From positions 5,580,001 through 5,644,000 of the forward strand of contig NZ_JACHMY010000001.1 in assembly GCF_014205135.1 (NCBI RefSeq): 64,000 bases of DNA, read 5' to 3'. This DNA comes from Kribbella italica (GTDB lineage: Bacteria > Actinomycetota > Actinomycetes > Propionibacteriales > Kribbellaceae). Both the position numbers and the translations under genes were made by a program. Below are positions 32,208-41,380 of the stretch, piece by piece. How positions within the stretch are numbered: the stretch's first letter is position 1; each line of letters starts with the position of its first letter. The notes beneath the pieces were generated by a model, which searched no databases, was not told where the DNA came from, and saw only the letters and a program-made list of their open reading frames with translations.

Positions 32208-33982
32208 TGGGCCTGCGCAGCAACGGCTTGTCGCTCGAGATCGCCGGGCGCCCGGTCTCCGGTCGTCCGGTGACCGGCCGGCCGCAGCGACCGGCAGGGC
32301 CTTATCTGCTGGGGATTCCGGCGCTGCTGCTGACCAGTCTGCTGCTGGTGCCCATCGTGATCACGGTGGTTGCGGCGTTCCGGCTGCCGGACGGGTCGTT
32401 CGGGTTCAGCAACTTCGCCGTGATGGGTGATCCGGCCGCACTGCACGCCGTACGGAACAGCGTGGCCTGGGTGGCCGTAGCCATCGCACTGGTCGTTGTC
32501 GGGTTCCTGCTGGCCGTGGTGAGCTACCGGCTGCCGGGACTGTCGTCGTTTCTCCAACCAGCGTTGGTGATTCCGTTCGCCGTCTCGGTGCTGGTGTCCG
32601 GTGCGACGTTCCGGCTGATCTTCGACTCGGCCCCTGAGCGCGGCACGGTCACGGCGGTGTGGAGCTCGCTGTTCGGCACCAGTCCGGTGTGGCTGGGGCC
32701 GGGTCTGTTCTGGCTGGTGCTGGTGTCCGCGTTCGGCTGGACGTGGCTCGGGTACGTCGTGTCGCTGTTCCGCGCCGGCCTCGACGCGATCCCGGACGAC
32801 GTCAGCAGGACGATCGCAGCCGAGGGGCTGACCGGACTGCGCCGCTGGCGCGCGCTGGAGCTGCCGCTGCTGCGGCCGATCACCGGAGTCATCACGCTGA
32901 CGCTGGTGGTCGCGGCGGTCCGGGTGTTCGACCTGGTGCTGATCGTCGTGCCCGGTCCGATGCAGCACGACGCCGACGTGCTCGGCCTGAACTGGTGGCG
33001 TGCAACGACGACAGGCGACGACTCCGGCCGTACGGCGGCGCTGGGCGTCGTCCTGTTCGCCATCGTTGCCGCAGTGGCCGTGATCGGCGTGCGCGGCCTG
33101 CGTCGGCGGCGCTGGGCGATGCCGGTGAGCGTCGTACCGGCTGACTCGACGTTGCGCAGACCCAAGCCCAGCAAGCGGGTTCGGCGGATCGGGTGGACGG
33201 CCGGGTTCGCTGTCAGCCTGTTCTGGATCCTGCCGGCCGTCGTACTGGTGGCTACCGCGCTGCACTCACCGCGGGAGGCCGGCCTGCGTGGCTGGTGGTC
33301 ACTGGACGGGCTTGGACTGTCGTCGTTCGATGCTGCGGCGAGCATTGGGCTGCTGCGGTCGCTGCTGTCGACTGTGCTGATCTCCTCCGTCGCCACGGTG
33401 GTGCTGCTGGTAGTTGCCGTGCCGACGGCGTACCTGGTCGCGTGGGGTGGCCTGCCGACCTCGCTGGGCCGTGTGGTCACGTCGGTCTTCGTGGTGCTGG
33501 CCGTGACGCCCGTGCAGATGTACGCCGCGCCGCTGCGGGATGCGATCGACGCGGCGGGGCTCACGGGGTCGCGGATCGCGCTGGGGTTGGTGCACGCGGC
33601 GGCTGGGCTGCCGTTCGCCGTACTGCTGCTGCGGTCCGCGTTCGCGTCGGCTCCACCGATGCTGGTTGCTGAAGCACTGCAGGGGCCGGCGCGGCAGAGC
33701 GCCGTACTGGCGACTGTGCAGCGCACCTACCGGCCGGCCGTGATTGCCGTTGCTGTGCTGGAGTTCGTGCTGGTGTGGAACGACTTCATCGTCGGCTTCC
33801 TGATCAGCGGAGCCGGTACGACGCCGCTGTCGCTGGTGCTGTGGGGTGAGGCGCGCCAGTTCTCGGCGTCGAGCGGGACGGTCGCGGCAGCGGCCGTGGT
33901 CGCGTCCGTCGTACCGGCGGTGCTGATGCTGACGTTCTGGCGGACCGTCGTGCGTGGGCTGACCATCGGGAGCAGGCCGTGA
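32207..33982 (+). CDS. Fused MalF/MalG-type ABC permease (two TM domains in one chain)
   Basis: 591 residues; its ATG overlaps the upstream stop (TGATG). It has two permease domains, each with about six transmembrane helices and one EAA loop. The first loop is near residues 204-224 (IAAEGLTGLRRWRALELPLL). The second is near 487-510 (LVAEALQGPARQSAVLATVQ), followed by VWNDFIVGF, a hallmark of the second sugar permease. Normally these are two genes; here they are joined at about residue 305-330 (PADSTLRRPKPSKRVRRIGW). The EAA loops are the docking sites for an ATPase; the only ATPase-like protein in the operon is the degenerate one at 30418. Confidence 0.9.
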   Translation: MGLRSNGLSLEIAGRPVSGRPVTGRPQRPAGPYLLGIPALLLTSLLLVPIVITVVAAFRLPDGSFGFSNFAVMGDPAALHAVRNSVAWVAVAIALVVVGFLLAVVSYRLPGLSSFLQPALVIPFAVSVLVSGATFRLIFDSAPERGTVTAVWSSLFGTSPVWLGPGLFWLVLVSAFGWTWLGYVVSLFRAGLDAIPDDVSRTIAAEGLTGLRRWRALELPLLRPITGVITLTLVVAAVRVFDLVLIVVPGPMQHDADVLGLNWWRATTTGDDSGRTAALGVVLFAIVAAVAVIGVRGLRRRRWAMPVSVVPADSTLRRPKPSKRVRRIGWTAGFAVSLFWILPAVVLVATALHSPREAGLRGWWSLDGLGLSSFDAAASIGLLRSLLSTVLISSVATVVLLVVAVPTAYLVAWGGLPTSLGRVVTSVFVVLAVTPVQMYAAPLRDAIDAAGLTGSRIALGLVHAAAGLPFAVLLLRSAFASAPPMLVAEALQGPARQSAVLATVQRTYRPAVIAVAVLEFVLVWNDFIVGFLISGAGTTPLSLVLWGEARQFSASSGTVAAAAVVASVVPAVLMLTFWRTVVRGLTIGSRP

Positions 33983-35277
33983 GTACTCCCGACGAGGAGA
34001 AGCCGAAGAGCGATCGGCGGCGCGGGGACTTCCTGGGGATCAGCGCGATCGCCGCGGGTCTGCTGTCCGGGCTGGCGAGCGAGAAGCTGTCGCAGAGTCT
34101 GGAGAGCGGCGGCTGGATCAAGGTGGCCGGGTGGAGCCTGACCATCGGCTTCTTCCTGATCTGGGCGATCTACAACGCCCCGGTGGTGCTGCGGAAGTAC
34201 CGGACCTGGCGGGCGGGCGCTGTCGCGACCAGTACGCCGGCCGACCTCCAGGCGGCAGCCGAGGAGGCCGAGCAGTGGCTGGTCGCGCTCGGCTCGGAGG
34301 CGGCCGGGCTGGCCGCGGCGGAGTGGTTCGACCTGAACGAGCCACGGCTGCGGGACGTGCTGGCGAGCGAGAAGCCGACCAGCGCGTCGGCTGACGACCT
34401 CGCCCGGATCTGCGACGCACTGGATGCCTGGTACGTCCGGCAGGGCCGAGCCGAAGACCTGCTGGAGGTCAGCGTCTACCTGCTGGGTCTGGCGGAGGGC
34501 TGCGGCCGGCAGGACCTCGAGGAACTGGCGACAGCGCGCGAGGCCACGGCGTACCGGCTGTTGGAGGAGCTGGACACCGCGATCGCCAAGATCGGCATCT
34601 CGGCGAACGTCGCGCCTTCACGGCGTGGGCACAGCCGGACAGCGGCGGCACTGGAGACCAGGCGACAGGTGGAGCTGGCGCTGGTGCACCTGGCTCGGGC
34701 AGACAGCGCTCCTGTGGGTAGCGAGCAGGAGGAGGCAGTCGCGCACGCCCGGAGCCGGCTGGACGACGCACGGCTCAGCCGGCCCGGTCCGGACCTGGCA
34801 GCTGACGTGGCGATCTCGATCAACCTGGCGATCGTCCAGCTGTACCAGGAGGACGCGGAGGGCGCGCTGGACCACCTGAAGCCTGCAGCGGCTCGGGCTG
34901 CGGCTGCTGGTGACCGGAGTGCGCAGGCGCATGCGTTCGAGCTGATCGGCGCGGCCGCTTGGATGCTGAAACGGCCGGACGAGGCGGTGAAGTGGTGGGG
35001 GCGGGCCGAGCACCACTACTCGGAGATCGACGAGCAGGAAGGGCAGGCCCGGTGCCTGCAGCACCTGGGCTCGGCTGCTGTCGTCGCGGGTGACCGCACG
35101 GGTGGTCTGAAGCTGCTGAAGCAGAGCGCCGTACTGCGGACGTACGAGAGTCCGGTGCTGGTGCAGTACCTGGCGGTCGCGACGCAGACCGGGCCGGCGT
35201 CGGTCGAGCCGGAGGTGTCGCGGCGCGGTTCGATCGGCTGGTTGCGGCGCAAGATCGAGCAGTGGAGGTTGCGCTGA
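33979..35277 (+). CDS. Membrane-anchored helical-repeat (TPR-like) protein
   Basis: 432 residues from a GTG at 33979 that overlaps the permease stop (GTGA). It has a basic, Lys/Asp-rich N-terminus, two hydrophobic stretches (LGISAIAAGLLSGLA near 20-34 and VAGWSLTIGFFLIWAIY near 49-65), then a cytosolic region of helical repeats from about 80 to 410, including TPR-like units in which Ala, Leu and Gly recur (DAEGALDHLKPAAARAAAAG, RPDEAVKWWGRAEHHYSEI). It ends in basic WLRRKIEQWRLR. No enzymatic motif. Fourth gene of the importer-like operon, so it may be an assembly or signalling partner at the cytoplasmic face of the permease. Confidence 0.75.
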   Translation: MSTPDEEKPKSDRRRGDFLGISAIAAGLLSGLASEKLSQSLESGGWIKVAGWSLTIGFFLIWAIYNAPVVLRKYRTWRAGAVATSTPADLQAAAEEAEQWLVALGSEAAGLAAAEWFDLNEPRLRDVLASEKPTSASADDLARICDALDAWYVRQGRAEDLLEVSVYLLGLAEGCGRQDLEELATAREATAYRLLEELDTAIAKIGISANVAPSRRGHSRTAAALETRRQVELALVHLARADSAPVGSEQEEAVAHARSRLDDARLSRPGPDLAADVAISINLAIVQLYQEDAEGALDHLKPAAARAAAAGDRSAQAHAFELIGAAAWMLKRPDEAVKWWGRAEHHYSEIDEQEGQARCLQHLGSAAVVAGDRTGGLKLLKQSAVLRTYESPVLVQYLAVATQTGPASVEPEVSRRGSIGWLRRKIEQWRLR

Positions 35278-35309
35278 GACTTGTCGGCGGCGTCGCCTAG
35301 GTTGTGGGC

Positions 35310-36722
35310 ATGGTGAAGGCGACGGGGCAGACCAAGTCGAAGGCGGCGGGCAAGTCGCCGTTCCAGTGCTCGGAGTGCGGCTGGAGCGCGGCGCGCTGGA
35401 TCGGGCGCTGCGGCGAGTGCCAGGCCTGGGGCACGGTCGTCGAGGTCGGTGCGCCGAAGGCCGCGCGGATCACCGCCGGCCCGGTCTCGTCGCCCGCGAT
35501 GCCGATCGCGCAGGTGTCCGCGGTCGAGGCCGAGTCCCGGGCGACCGGGATCGGCGAGCTCGACCGCGTGCTCGGCGGCGGTGTCGTCCCGGGCGCGGTG
35601 ATCCTGCTCGCCGGTGAGCCCGGTGTCGGCAAGTCCACGCTGCTGCTCGAGGTCGCGGCCCAGTCCGCGCGCAACGGGCACCGCACGCTGTACGTCTCCG
35701 GCGAGGAGTCCGCGGCGCAGGTCCGGCTGCGGGCCGGGCGCACCGACGCGCTGGTCGACGAGCTGTTCCTCGCGGCCGAGACCGACCTGGGCGCGGTCGT
35801 CGGTCAGGTCGACGCCGTCGAGCCGTCGTTCCTGGTGATCGACTCCGTGCAGACGATGGCCCACCCGGAGGTCGACGGCGCTCCCGGCGGGGTCACGCAG
35901 GTCCGCGAGGTGACCGGTGCGCTGGTCCGGCTGGCCAAGGAGCGCAACATCGCCGTCGTCCTGGTCGGCCACGTCACCAAGGACGGCGCGATCGCCGGTC
36001 CGCGGATGCTGGAGCACCTGGTCGACGTCGTGCTCGCGTTCGACGGCGACCGGCACTCCGGCTTCCGGATGGTGCGCGCGACCAAGAACCGGTTCGGCCC
36101 GTCCGACGAGGTCGGCTGCTTCGACATGGTCGACACCGGCATCGTCGAGGTCAGCGACCCGACCGGCCTGTTCGTCTCCGAGCACTCCGAGCCGGTCGCC
36201 GGCACCTGCGTGACGGTGATGATGGAGGGCCGGCGGCCGTTGCTGGCCGAGGTGCAGGCGCTGGTCGGGCCGTCGTCGGCGCCGCAGCCCCGGCGTACGA
36301 CGTCCGGGCTGGAGTCGTCGCGGGTCGCGATGGTGCTGGCCGTGCTGGGCAACCGGGCGGGCGTGAAGCTGCACGACCACGAGGTGTACGTCGCGACCGT
36401 CGGCGGGGTGAAGATCACCGAGCCGGTCGCGGACCTGGCGGTGGCGATCGCGGTCGCGTCGTCGGTCACCGACAAGCCGATCCACCCCGGCCTGATCGCG
36501 ATCGGCGAGGTCGGCCTGGCCGGCGAGGTGCGCCGGGTCGGCGGGCTGGAGAAGCGGCTGGCCGAAGCGGCCCGGCTCGGGTTCACCAAGGCGATCGTGC
36601 CGGCCGACGTACCGAACCGTGGCAAGGACCTGAAGCCGCTCGACATGCAGGCCAAGTACGGCCTGCGCGTGTTCGCCGCGGGCGACATCCGCGCCGCGAT
36701 GCACGCCGCCGGCATCTTGTAA
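35310..36722 (+). CDS. radA: DNA repair protein RadA
   Basis: 470 residues from the ATG at 35310; a GTG two codons earlier is possible. Domains in order: C4 zinc finger (FQCSECGWSAARWIGRCGEC), RecA-like ATPase with Walker A GEPGVGKST near 102, Walker B VIDSVQT near 173, the RadA-specific KNRFG motif near 258, and a Lon-protease-like C-terminal domain (about 300-470). It helps recombination intermediates branch-migrate and supports repair of stalled forks. In firmicutes radA is directly upstream of disA; here fabH lies between. A 7-bp hairpin follows the stop. Confidence 0.96.
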   Translation: MVKATGQTKSKAAGKSPFQCSECGWSAARWIGRCGECQAWGTVVEVGAPKAARITAGPVSSPAMPIAQVSAVEAESRATGIGELDRVLGGGVVPGAVILLAGEPGVGKSTLLLEVAAQSARNGHRTLYVSGEESAAQVRLRAGRTDALVDELFLAAETDLGAVVGQVDAVEPSFLVIDSVQTMAHPEVDGAPGGVTQVREVTGALVRLAKERNIAVVLVGHVTKDGAIAGPRMLEHLVDVVLAFDGDRHSGFRMVRATKNRFGPSDEVGCFDMVDTGIVEVSDPTGLFVSEHSEPVAGTCVTVMMEGRRPLLAEVQALVGPSSAPQPRRTTSGLESSRVAMVLAVLGNRAGVKLHDHEVYVATVGGVKITEPVADLAVAIAVASSVTDKPIHPGLIAIGEVGLAGEVRRVGGLEKRLAEAARLGFTKAIVPADVPNRGKDLKPLDMQAKYGLRVFAAGDIRAAMHAAGIL

Positions 36723-36725
36723 CCA

Positions 36726-36743
36726 GTCTCACAACGGTGAGAC
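36726..36743 (+). terminator. Short hairpin after radA
   Basis: GTCTCAC (36726-36732), loop AACG, GTGAGAC (36737-36743), four bases after the radA stop. The stem is 7 bp with no T-tract, so termination, if any, is weak or partial. Confidence 0.4.
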
Positions 36744-36824
36744 GGGTGTCCACGGCCTGGGTCCTCATTACGTACTCTGGTGGACGGCCCACCCCTCCCC
36801 GCGGCCGCCCACGAAGGAGTTCCC

Positions 36825-37760
36825 ATGACCGGATCCAGAGTTGTCGCGCTCGGCCACTACCAGCCCGAGCGGGTGCTCACCAACGCCGAGCTCGCCACGA
36901 TGGTGGACACCAACGACGAGTGGATCCAGAGCCGGGTCGGGATCAAGGAGCGCCGGGTCGCGGCGCCGGACGAGCAGGTCGACGAGATGGCCTGGCGGGC
37001 CGCCGAGAAGGCGATCGCGAACGCCGGCCTGGACAAGTCCGAGATCGACTACGTCGTGGTCGCCACCTGTACGGCGATCGACCGCTCGCCCAACATCGCC
37101 GCCCGCGTCGCCGCCCGCCTCGGCCTCGGCCACCCGGCCGCCCTCGACATCAACACGGCCTGCTCCGGCTTCAGCCACGCGCTCTCGACCGCCGACCACG
37201 CGATCCGCGCCGGCGCCGCGTCCAAGGCGCTGGTGATCGGCGTCGAGAAGCTGACCGACTTCACCGACTGGACCGACCGGACCACCTGCGTCCTGGTCGG
37301 CGACGGCGCCGGCGCGCTCGTCCTGGTCGCCAGTGACGAGCCGGAGGTCGGGCCGGTCGTGTGGGGCTCGGTGCCGGAGATGTCGGACGCCGTACGGATC
37401 GAAGGCGGCGGCAAGTTCGCCCAGAACGGGCAGAGCGTCTTCCGCTGGACCACGACCCAGCTGCCGGCGATCGCCAAGGAGGTCTGCGAGAAGGGCGGGA
37501 TCGCCCCCGAGGACCTCGGCGGCGTCGTGCTGCACCAGGCCAACCTGCGGATCATCGAGCCGCTGGCCAAGAAGCTCGGCGCGGTCAACGCGGTCGTCGC
37601 CCGCGACGTGGTCGAGTCCGGCAACACCTCGGCGGCCAGCATCCCGATCGCGCTGTCCAAGCTGGTCGAGCGCCGCGAGATCCCGGTCGGCGCCCCGGTC
37701 CTGCTGTTCGGCTTCGGCGGCGGCCTGTCGTACGCCGGCCAGATCATCCGCTGCCCCTGA
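36825..37760 (+). CDS. fabH: Beta-ketoacyl-ACP synthase III (FabH-like)
   Basis: 311 residues; the ATG at 36825 has AAGGAG five nucleotides upstream and is better than the upstream in-frame ATG at 36780. The thiolase-fold catalytic triad is present: C113 in NTACSGFSH, H237 in LHQANLR, N267 in SGNTSAAS. FabH condenses acyl-CoA with malonyl-ACP to start fatty-acid synthesis. It is a stand-alone copy, away from fabD/acpP/fabF; such isolated copies may serve specialised starter units. It sits between radA and disA, which is an unusual place. Confidence 0.92.
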   Translation: MTGSRVVALGHYQPERVLTNAELATMVDTNDEWIQSRVGIKERRVAAPDEQVDEMAWRAAEKAIANAGLDKSEIDYVVVATCTAIDRSPNIAARVAARLGLGHPAALDINTACSGFSHALSTADHAIRAGAASKALVIGVEKLTDFTDWTDRTTCVLVGDGAGALVLVASDEPEVGPVVWGSVPEMSDAVRIEGGGKFAQNGQSVFRWTTTQLPAIAKEVCEKGGIAPEDLGGVVLHQANLRIIEPLAKKLGAVNAVVARDVVESGNTSAASIPIALSKLVERREIPVGAPVLLFGFGGGLSYAGQIIRCP

Positions 37761-38093
37761 GACCCGCCGTACCCACGACAACTCGCGGGCTCCTGAGTGA
37801 TCGCGACCACCCGCGGCTCGCGACAAGTCGGCACGCGCGAGCCCCGCTCCCGGCGGGACGCGCCGTACCGCCGACAAGACTTTTTCGCGCTCGCCCCAGC
37901 TCCGAGATCGTTGACCTGTGAGCCTTCCAGGCCGTCACGACACCCCGGCACGGTCACGGACGACGGGAAATGTTGGTGCACGCGTCGAGTGCACATTCGG
38001 ATGCACGGGCGTTTGCAGACGCCCGGGACAGGAGCCGTGGCTCCGGGGCCTTTCGCTCACACCACGGCGCCGACCCGCATAGACTCAGTGACC
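37761..38093 (+). other. 333-nt leader between fabH and disA
   Basis: No convincing gene. It contains GC-rich sequence with one small hairpin, GGGCGT (38007-38012) with ACGCCC (38019-38024). An open frame continues upstream of the disA start but has poor protein-like composition. It probably carries the disA promoter; I recognise no riboswitch. Confidence 0.4.
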
Positions 38094-39188
38094 GTGGCCC
38101 CGAATTCCGACAAGAACAGCACCAACGCCCGGATGCGTGCGACCCTCGCCGCCGTGGCGCCTGGTACCGAGCTGCGCGAAGGCCTGGAACGAATCCTGCG
38201 CGGGCGCACCGGCGCCCTGCTGGTCCTCGGACAGGACAAGGTGGTCGACTCCATCTCGACCGGTGGGTTCGAGATCGAGGTGCCCTTCACCGCCACCGGC
38301 CTGCGTGAGCTGAGCAAGATGGACGGCGCGATCATCCTCGACCGCGACATGAGCCGAATGCTGCGCGCCGCCGTGCACCTGATGCCGGACCCGTCGATCC
38401 ACACCGAGGAGACCGGCACCCGGCACCGCACTGCCGACCGCGTCGCCCGGCAGACCGGCTTCCCGGTCATCTCGGTCTCGCAGTCGATGCACATCATCGC
38501 GCTGTACGTCGACGACCAGCGCTACGTGCTCGAGGACTCCGGCGCGATCCTGTCCCGGGCGAACCAGGCCCTGGCCACCCTCGAGCGGTACAAGCTGCGC
38601 CTGGACGAGGTCTCCGGCACGCTGTCGGCGCTGGAGATCGAGGACCTGGTCACCGTCCGGGACGTCGCGGCCGTCGCGCAGCGCCTCGAGATGGTCCGCC
38701 GGATCGCCACCGAGATCGACGGCTACGTGGTCGAACTCGGCACCGACGGCCGTCTGCTCACGCTGCAGCTGAACGAGCTGGTCGCCGGCGTCGCGGGCGA
38801 GCGCGAACTGGTGGTTCGCGACTACCTGCCGCCCGCGACCGGCCGCCGGGCCAAGACGGCGGACGACGTACTGCTGGAGCTGGACGCGGTCAGCCCGACC
38901 GACCTGCTGGACATCGGCCAGGTCGCGCGGGCCCTGCAACTCGGCGGGGCCGAGCAACTGGACGCGGCCGTGACCCCGCGGGGGTACCGGCTGCTCGCGA
39001 AGGTCCCGCGCCTGCCAGGCGCGGTGATCGACCGCCTGATCGAGCACTTCGGCCACCTGCAGAAGCTGCTGGCCGCGAGCATCGACGACCTGCAGACCGT
39101 CGACGGCGTCGGCGAGAACCGCGCCCGTACGGTCCGCGAGGGCCTGTCCCGGCTCGCCGAGTCGAGCATCCTCGAGCGGTACGTCTGA
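38094..39188 (+). CDS. disA: DNA integrity scanning diadenylate cyclase DisA
   Basis: 364 residues from a GTG at 38094; another GTG at 38088 is equally possible. The N-terminal DAC domain shows both active-site motifs: DGA in KMDGAIILD near residue 73 and RHR in GTRHRTADR near 110. It makes c-di-AMP from two ATP. The middle is a helical spine and the C-terminus a helix-hairpin-helix DNA-binding domain ([19 protein letters not shown] near 330-350) that pauses at branched DNA and lowers synthesis. The transcript ends at a strong terminator (39204-39241). Confidence 0.96.
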   Translation: MAPNSDKNSTNARMRATLAAVAPGTELREGLERILRGRTGALLVLGQDKVVDSISTGGFEIEVPFTATGLRELSKMDGAIILDRDMSRMLRAAVHLMPDPSIHTEETGTRHRTADRVARQTGFPVISVSQSMHIIALYVDDQRYVLEDSGAILSRANQALATLERYKLRLDEVSGTLSALEIEDLVTVRDVAAVAQRLEMVRRIATEIDGYVVELGTDGRLLTLQLNELVAGVAGERELVVRDYLPPATGRRAKTADDVLLELDAVSPTDLLDIGQVARALQLGGAEQLDAAVTPRGYRLLAKVPRLPGAVIDRLIEHFGHLQKLLAASIDDLQTVDGVGENRARTVREGLSRLAESSILERYV

Positions 39189-39203
39189 CCTTCAGCACCA
39201 CCA

Positions 39204-39241
39204 GCGCGGCGCCGGCAGCTCTCTGCCGGCGCCGCGCTTTT
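39204..39241 (+). terminator. Intrinsic terminator after disA
   Basis: A 15-bp perfect stem, GCGCGGCGCCGGCAG (39204-39218) with CTGCCGGCGCCGCGC (39223-39237), loop CTCT, then TTTT. It begins 16 nt after the disA stop. This is the most classical terminator in the window. Confidence 0.92.
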
Positions 39242-39277
39242 GTGTGCCCGGGTTGCTTCCACGGCAGCGAATGAGTA

Positions 39278-39297
39278 ATACTCCACGTGGAATAATC
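39278..39297. promoter_or_regulatory. Palindromic operator upstream of the PadR gene
   Basis: TCCACGTGGA (39282-39291) is a perfect 10-bp palindrome. The flanks extend the symmetry imperfectly (ATACTCCACGTGGAATA). It is 20 nt before the padR start and within an AT-rich stretch likely to be the promoter, so it is a good candidate for PadR autoregulation. Confidence 0.55.
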
Positions 39298-39311
39298 CGG
39301 ATGGAGGAACC

Positions 39312-39884
39312 GTGGCCGAACTGACCCCGCTGGCGATCGCCGTCCTGGCGCTGCTGAACGAGGGGCGGATGCATGCCTACGAGATGTACCAAGTGCTGCT
39401 GAAACGGCGGAACGACCGGCTGGTCAAGGTCCGGCCCGGCTCGCTCTACCACACGGTCGAGCGGCTGGCCGGGCAGGAACTGGTCGAGGCGACCGGCACC
39501 GAGCGCGCCGGCAACCGGCCCGAGCGGACGACGTACGAGATCACCCCGGCCGGTCAGCAGGCGCTGGTCGCGCGGGTGGAGGCCGGGATCGAGACCTACA
39601 CCTACGAGTACCCGCTGTTCCCGGTCGTGCTGAGCGAGGCGCACAACCTGGAGCCCGCGGACGCGGTGGAGCGGTTCCGGCGCCGGGTCGAGCAGCTCGA
39701 CCGCGAGCTGGAGGACCTGGCCACCGCGCTCGCCGAGGTGCACGAGCGCGGGGTACCGGAGGCGTACTGGATCGCCGCCGACTTCAACCGGAACCAGCTG
39801 ACCGCCGAGCGCGACTGGCTGGCCGGCGTCATTCAACGGATCGAGAGCAAGGAACTGGTATGGCTGCATCGCCGCAAGCGGTGA
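39312..39884 (+). CDS. PadR-family transcriptional regulator
   Basis: 190 residues from a GTG at 39312, preceded by GGAGGAACC. The N-terminal winged helix has the PadR pattern: ILALLNEG-like segment AVLALLNEGRMHAYEMYQVL, then PGSLYHTVERLAGQELVEATG and RTTYEITPAGQQAL. The C-terminal half is a coiled dimerisation helix (VERFRRRVEQLDRELEDLATAL) and a Vir_act_alpha-type ending. It overlaps the following MFS gene by 25 nt, so the two form one regulator-pump unit, with PadR normally repressing until the pump substrate binds. Confidence 0.93.
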   Translation: MAELTPLAIAVLALLNEGRMHAYEMYQVLLKRRNDRLVKVRPGSLYHTVERLAGQELVEATGTERAGNRPERTTYEITPAGQQALVARVEAGIETYTYEYPLFPVVLSEAHNLEPADAVERFRRRVEQLDRELEDLATALAEVHERGVPEAYWIAADFNRNQLTAERDWLAGVIQRIESKELVWLHRRKR

Positions 39885-41371
39885 CCCCGACCGACCGCCC
39901 CTGGCCGGCGCTGTGGGCACTGGTGCTCGGCTTCTTCATGATCCTGGTGGACTCGACCATCGTGTCGGTCGCGACACCGGCGATCCTGACCGACCTGAAG
40001 GCGGACGTCAGCAGTGTGGTCTGGGTGACCAGCGCCTACCTGCTCGCGTACGCCGTACCGCTGCTGATCACCGGCCGGCTCGGCGACCGGTTCGGCCCGA
40101 AGAAGCTCTACCTGACCGGTCTGACGCTGTTCACGCTGGCGTCGGTCTGGTGCGGGCTGACCGGGTCGATCGAGATGCTCATCGTGGCCCGGATCTTCCA
40201 GGGCCTCGGCGCGTCGCTGATGACGCCGCAGACGATGGCCGTGATCACCCGGATCTTCCCGGCCGATCAGCGCGGCCGGGCGATGAGCCTGTGGGGCGCG
40301 ACGGCCGGCGTGGCGACGCTGGTCGGCCCGATCCTCGGCGGCGTCCTGGTCGACGGGCTCGGCTGGCAGTGGATCTTCTTCATCAACGCGCCGGTCGGCA
40401 TCGTCGGCTTCGTGCTGGCACTGCGGCTGGTGCCGGACCTGCCGACCAACGAGCACAGGTTCGACCTGCTCGGCGTCGCACTGTCCACGATCGGCCTGTT
40501 CTGCCTGGTGTTCGGGATCCAGGAAGGGCAGAAGTACGACTGGGGCCAGATCACCGGGCCGATCTCGGTCTGGTCGCTGATCATCGCCGGGCTGGTGGTG
40601 ATCGCCGGATTCCTGCTCTGGCAGGCGAAGAACAAGGGCGAGCCACTGCTGCCGCTGTCGCTGTTCAAGGACCGGAACTTCTCGCTGGCCAACACCGCGA
40701 TCACCACCGTCGGCTTCGCGATCACCGCGATGACGTTCCCGCTGATGCTGTACGCCCAGAGCGTGCGCGGTCTGAGCCCGACCCGGTCGGCGTTGCTGCT
40801 GGTGCCGATGGCCGTGATCTCGGGAGCGCTGGCGCCGTTCGTCGGCCGGCTGACCGACAAGGCGCCGCCGCGGTTCATCGCGGGCTTCGGACTGCTGTGC
40901 TGCTCGGTGTCGCTGTTCTGGCTGAGCCAGGTGATGGAGCCGACCGTGCCGATCTGGCAGCTGCTGCTGCCGATCGCGCTGCTGGGTGTGGCGAACGGGT
41001 TCATGTGGGCCCCGCTCGGGACGACCGCGACGCGGAACCTGCCGTACCACCAGGCCGGCGCGGGCGCCGGCGTCTACAACACGACGCGTCAGGTCGGCGC
41101 GGTCCTCGGGAGCGCGGGCATCGCCGTACTGATGGAGTCGCGGCTGGCCGCGAACCTGCCGGCGGCGCCGGGCGGTACGTCGGAGCCGAGCTTCGCCGGG
41201 AAGTTGCCGGAGGCGATCCACCAGGGCTTCAGCGACGCGATGGCGCAGTCGTTGATGCTGCCGGCGGCGGTGCTGATCATCGGTCTGGTCGCCGCGCTGT
41301 TCTTCACGCGGCCGTTGCACCTGCAGGACAAGGCGTACGCGAGTACGGCGAAGGCCTCGGACCAGGGCTGA
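39860..41371 (+). CDS. MFS multidrug exporter, DHA2 (14-TM) type
   Basis: 503 residues with about 14 hydrophobic helices. Motifs of the DHA2/EmrB group are clear: LDSTIV-type motif as LVDSTIVSVATPAI (near 30-43), motif A GRLGDRFGPKKLYLTG (near 75-90), and motif C GPILGGVLVDGLGWQWIFFIN (near 155-175). A proton antiporter of drugs or lipids is expected. Its ATG lies inside the 3' end of the padR gene, in another frame, giving translational coupling. The gene ends 9 nt before a convergent gene with no obvious terminator between. Confidence 0.93.
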   Translation: MAASPQAVTPTDRPWPALWALVLGFFMILVDSTIVSVATPAILTDLKADVSSVVWVTSAYLLAYAVPLLITGRLGDRFGPKKLYLTGLTLFTLASVWCGLTGSIEMLIVARIFQGLGASLMTPQTMAVITRIFPADQRGRAMSLWGATAGVATLVGPILGGVLVDGLGWQWIFFINAPVGIVGFVLALRLVPDLPTNEHRFDLLGVALSTIGLFCLVFGIQEGQKYDWGQITGPISVWSLIIAGLVVIAGFLLWQAKNKGEPLLPLSLFKDRNFSLANTAITTVGFAITAMTFPLMLYAQSVRGLSPTRSALLLVPMAVISGALAPFVGRLTDKAPPRFIAGFGLLCCSVSLFWLSQVMEPTVPIWQLLLPIALLGVANGFMWAPLGTTATRNLPYHQAGAGAGVYNTTRQVGAVLGSAGIAVLMESRLAANLPAAPGGTSEPSFAGKLPEAIHQGFSDAMAQSLMLPAAVLIIGLVAALFFTRPLHLQDKAYASTAKASDQG

Positions 41372-41380
41372 GGGCTAGGG

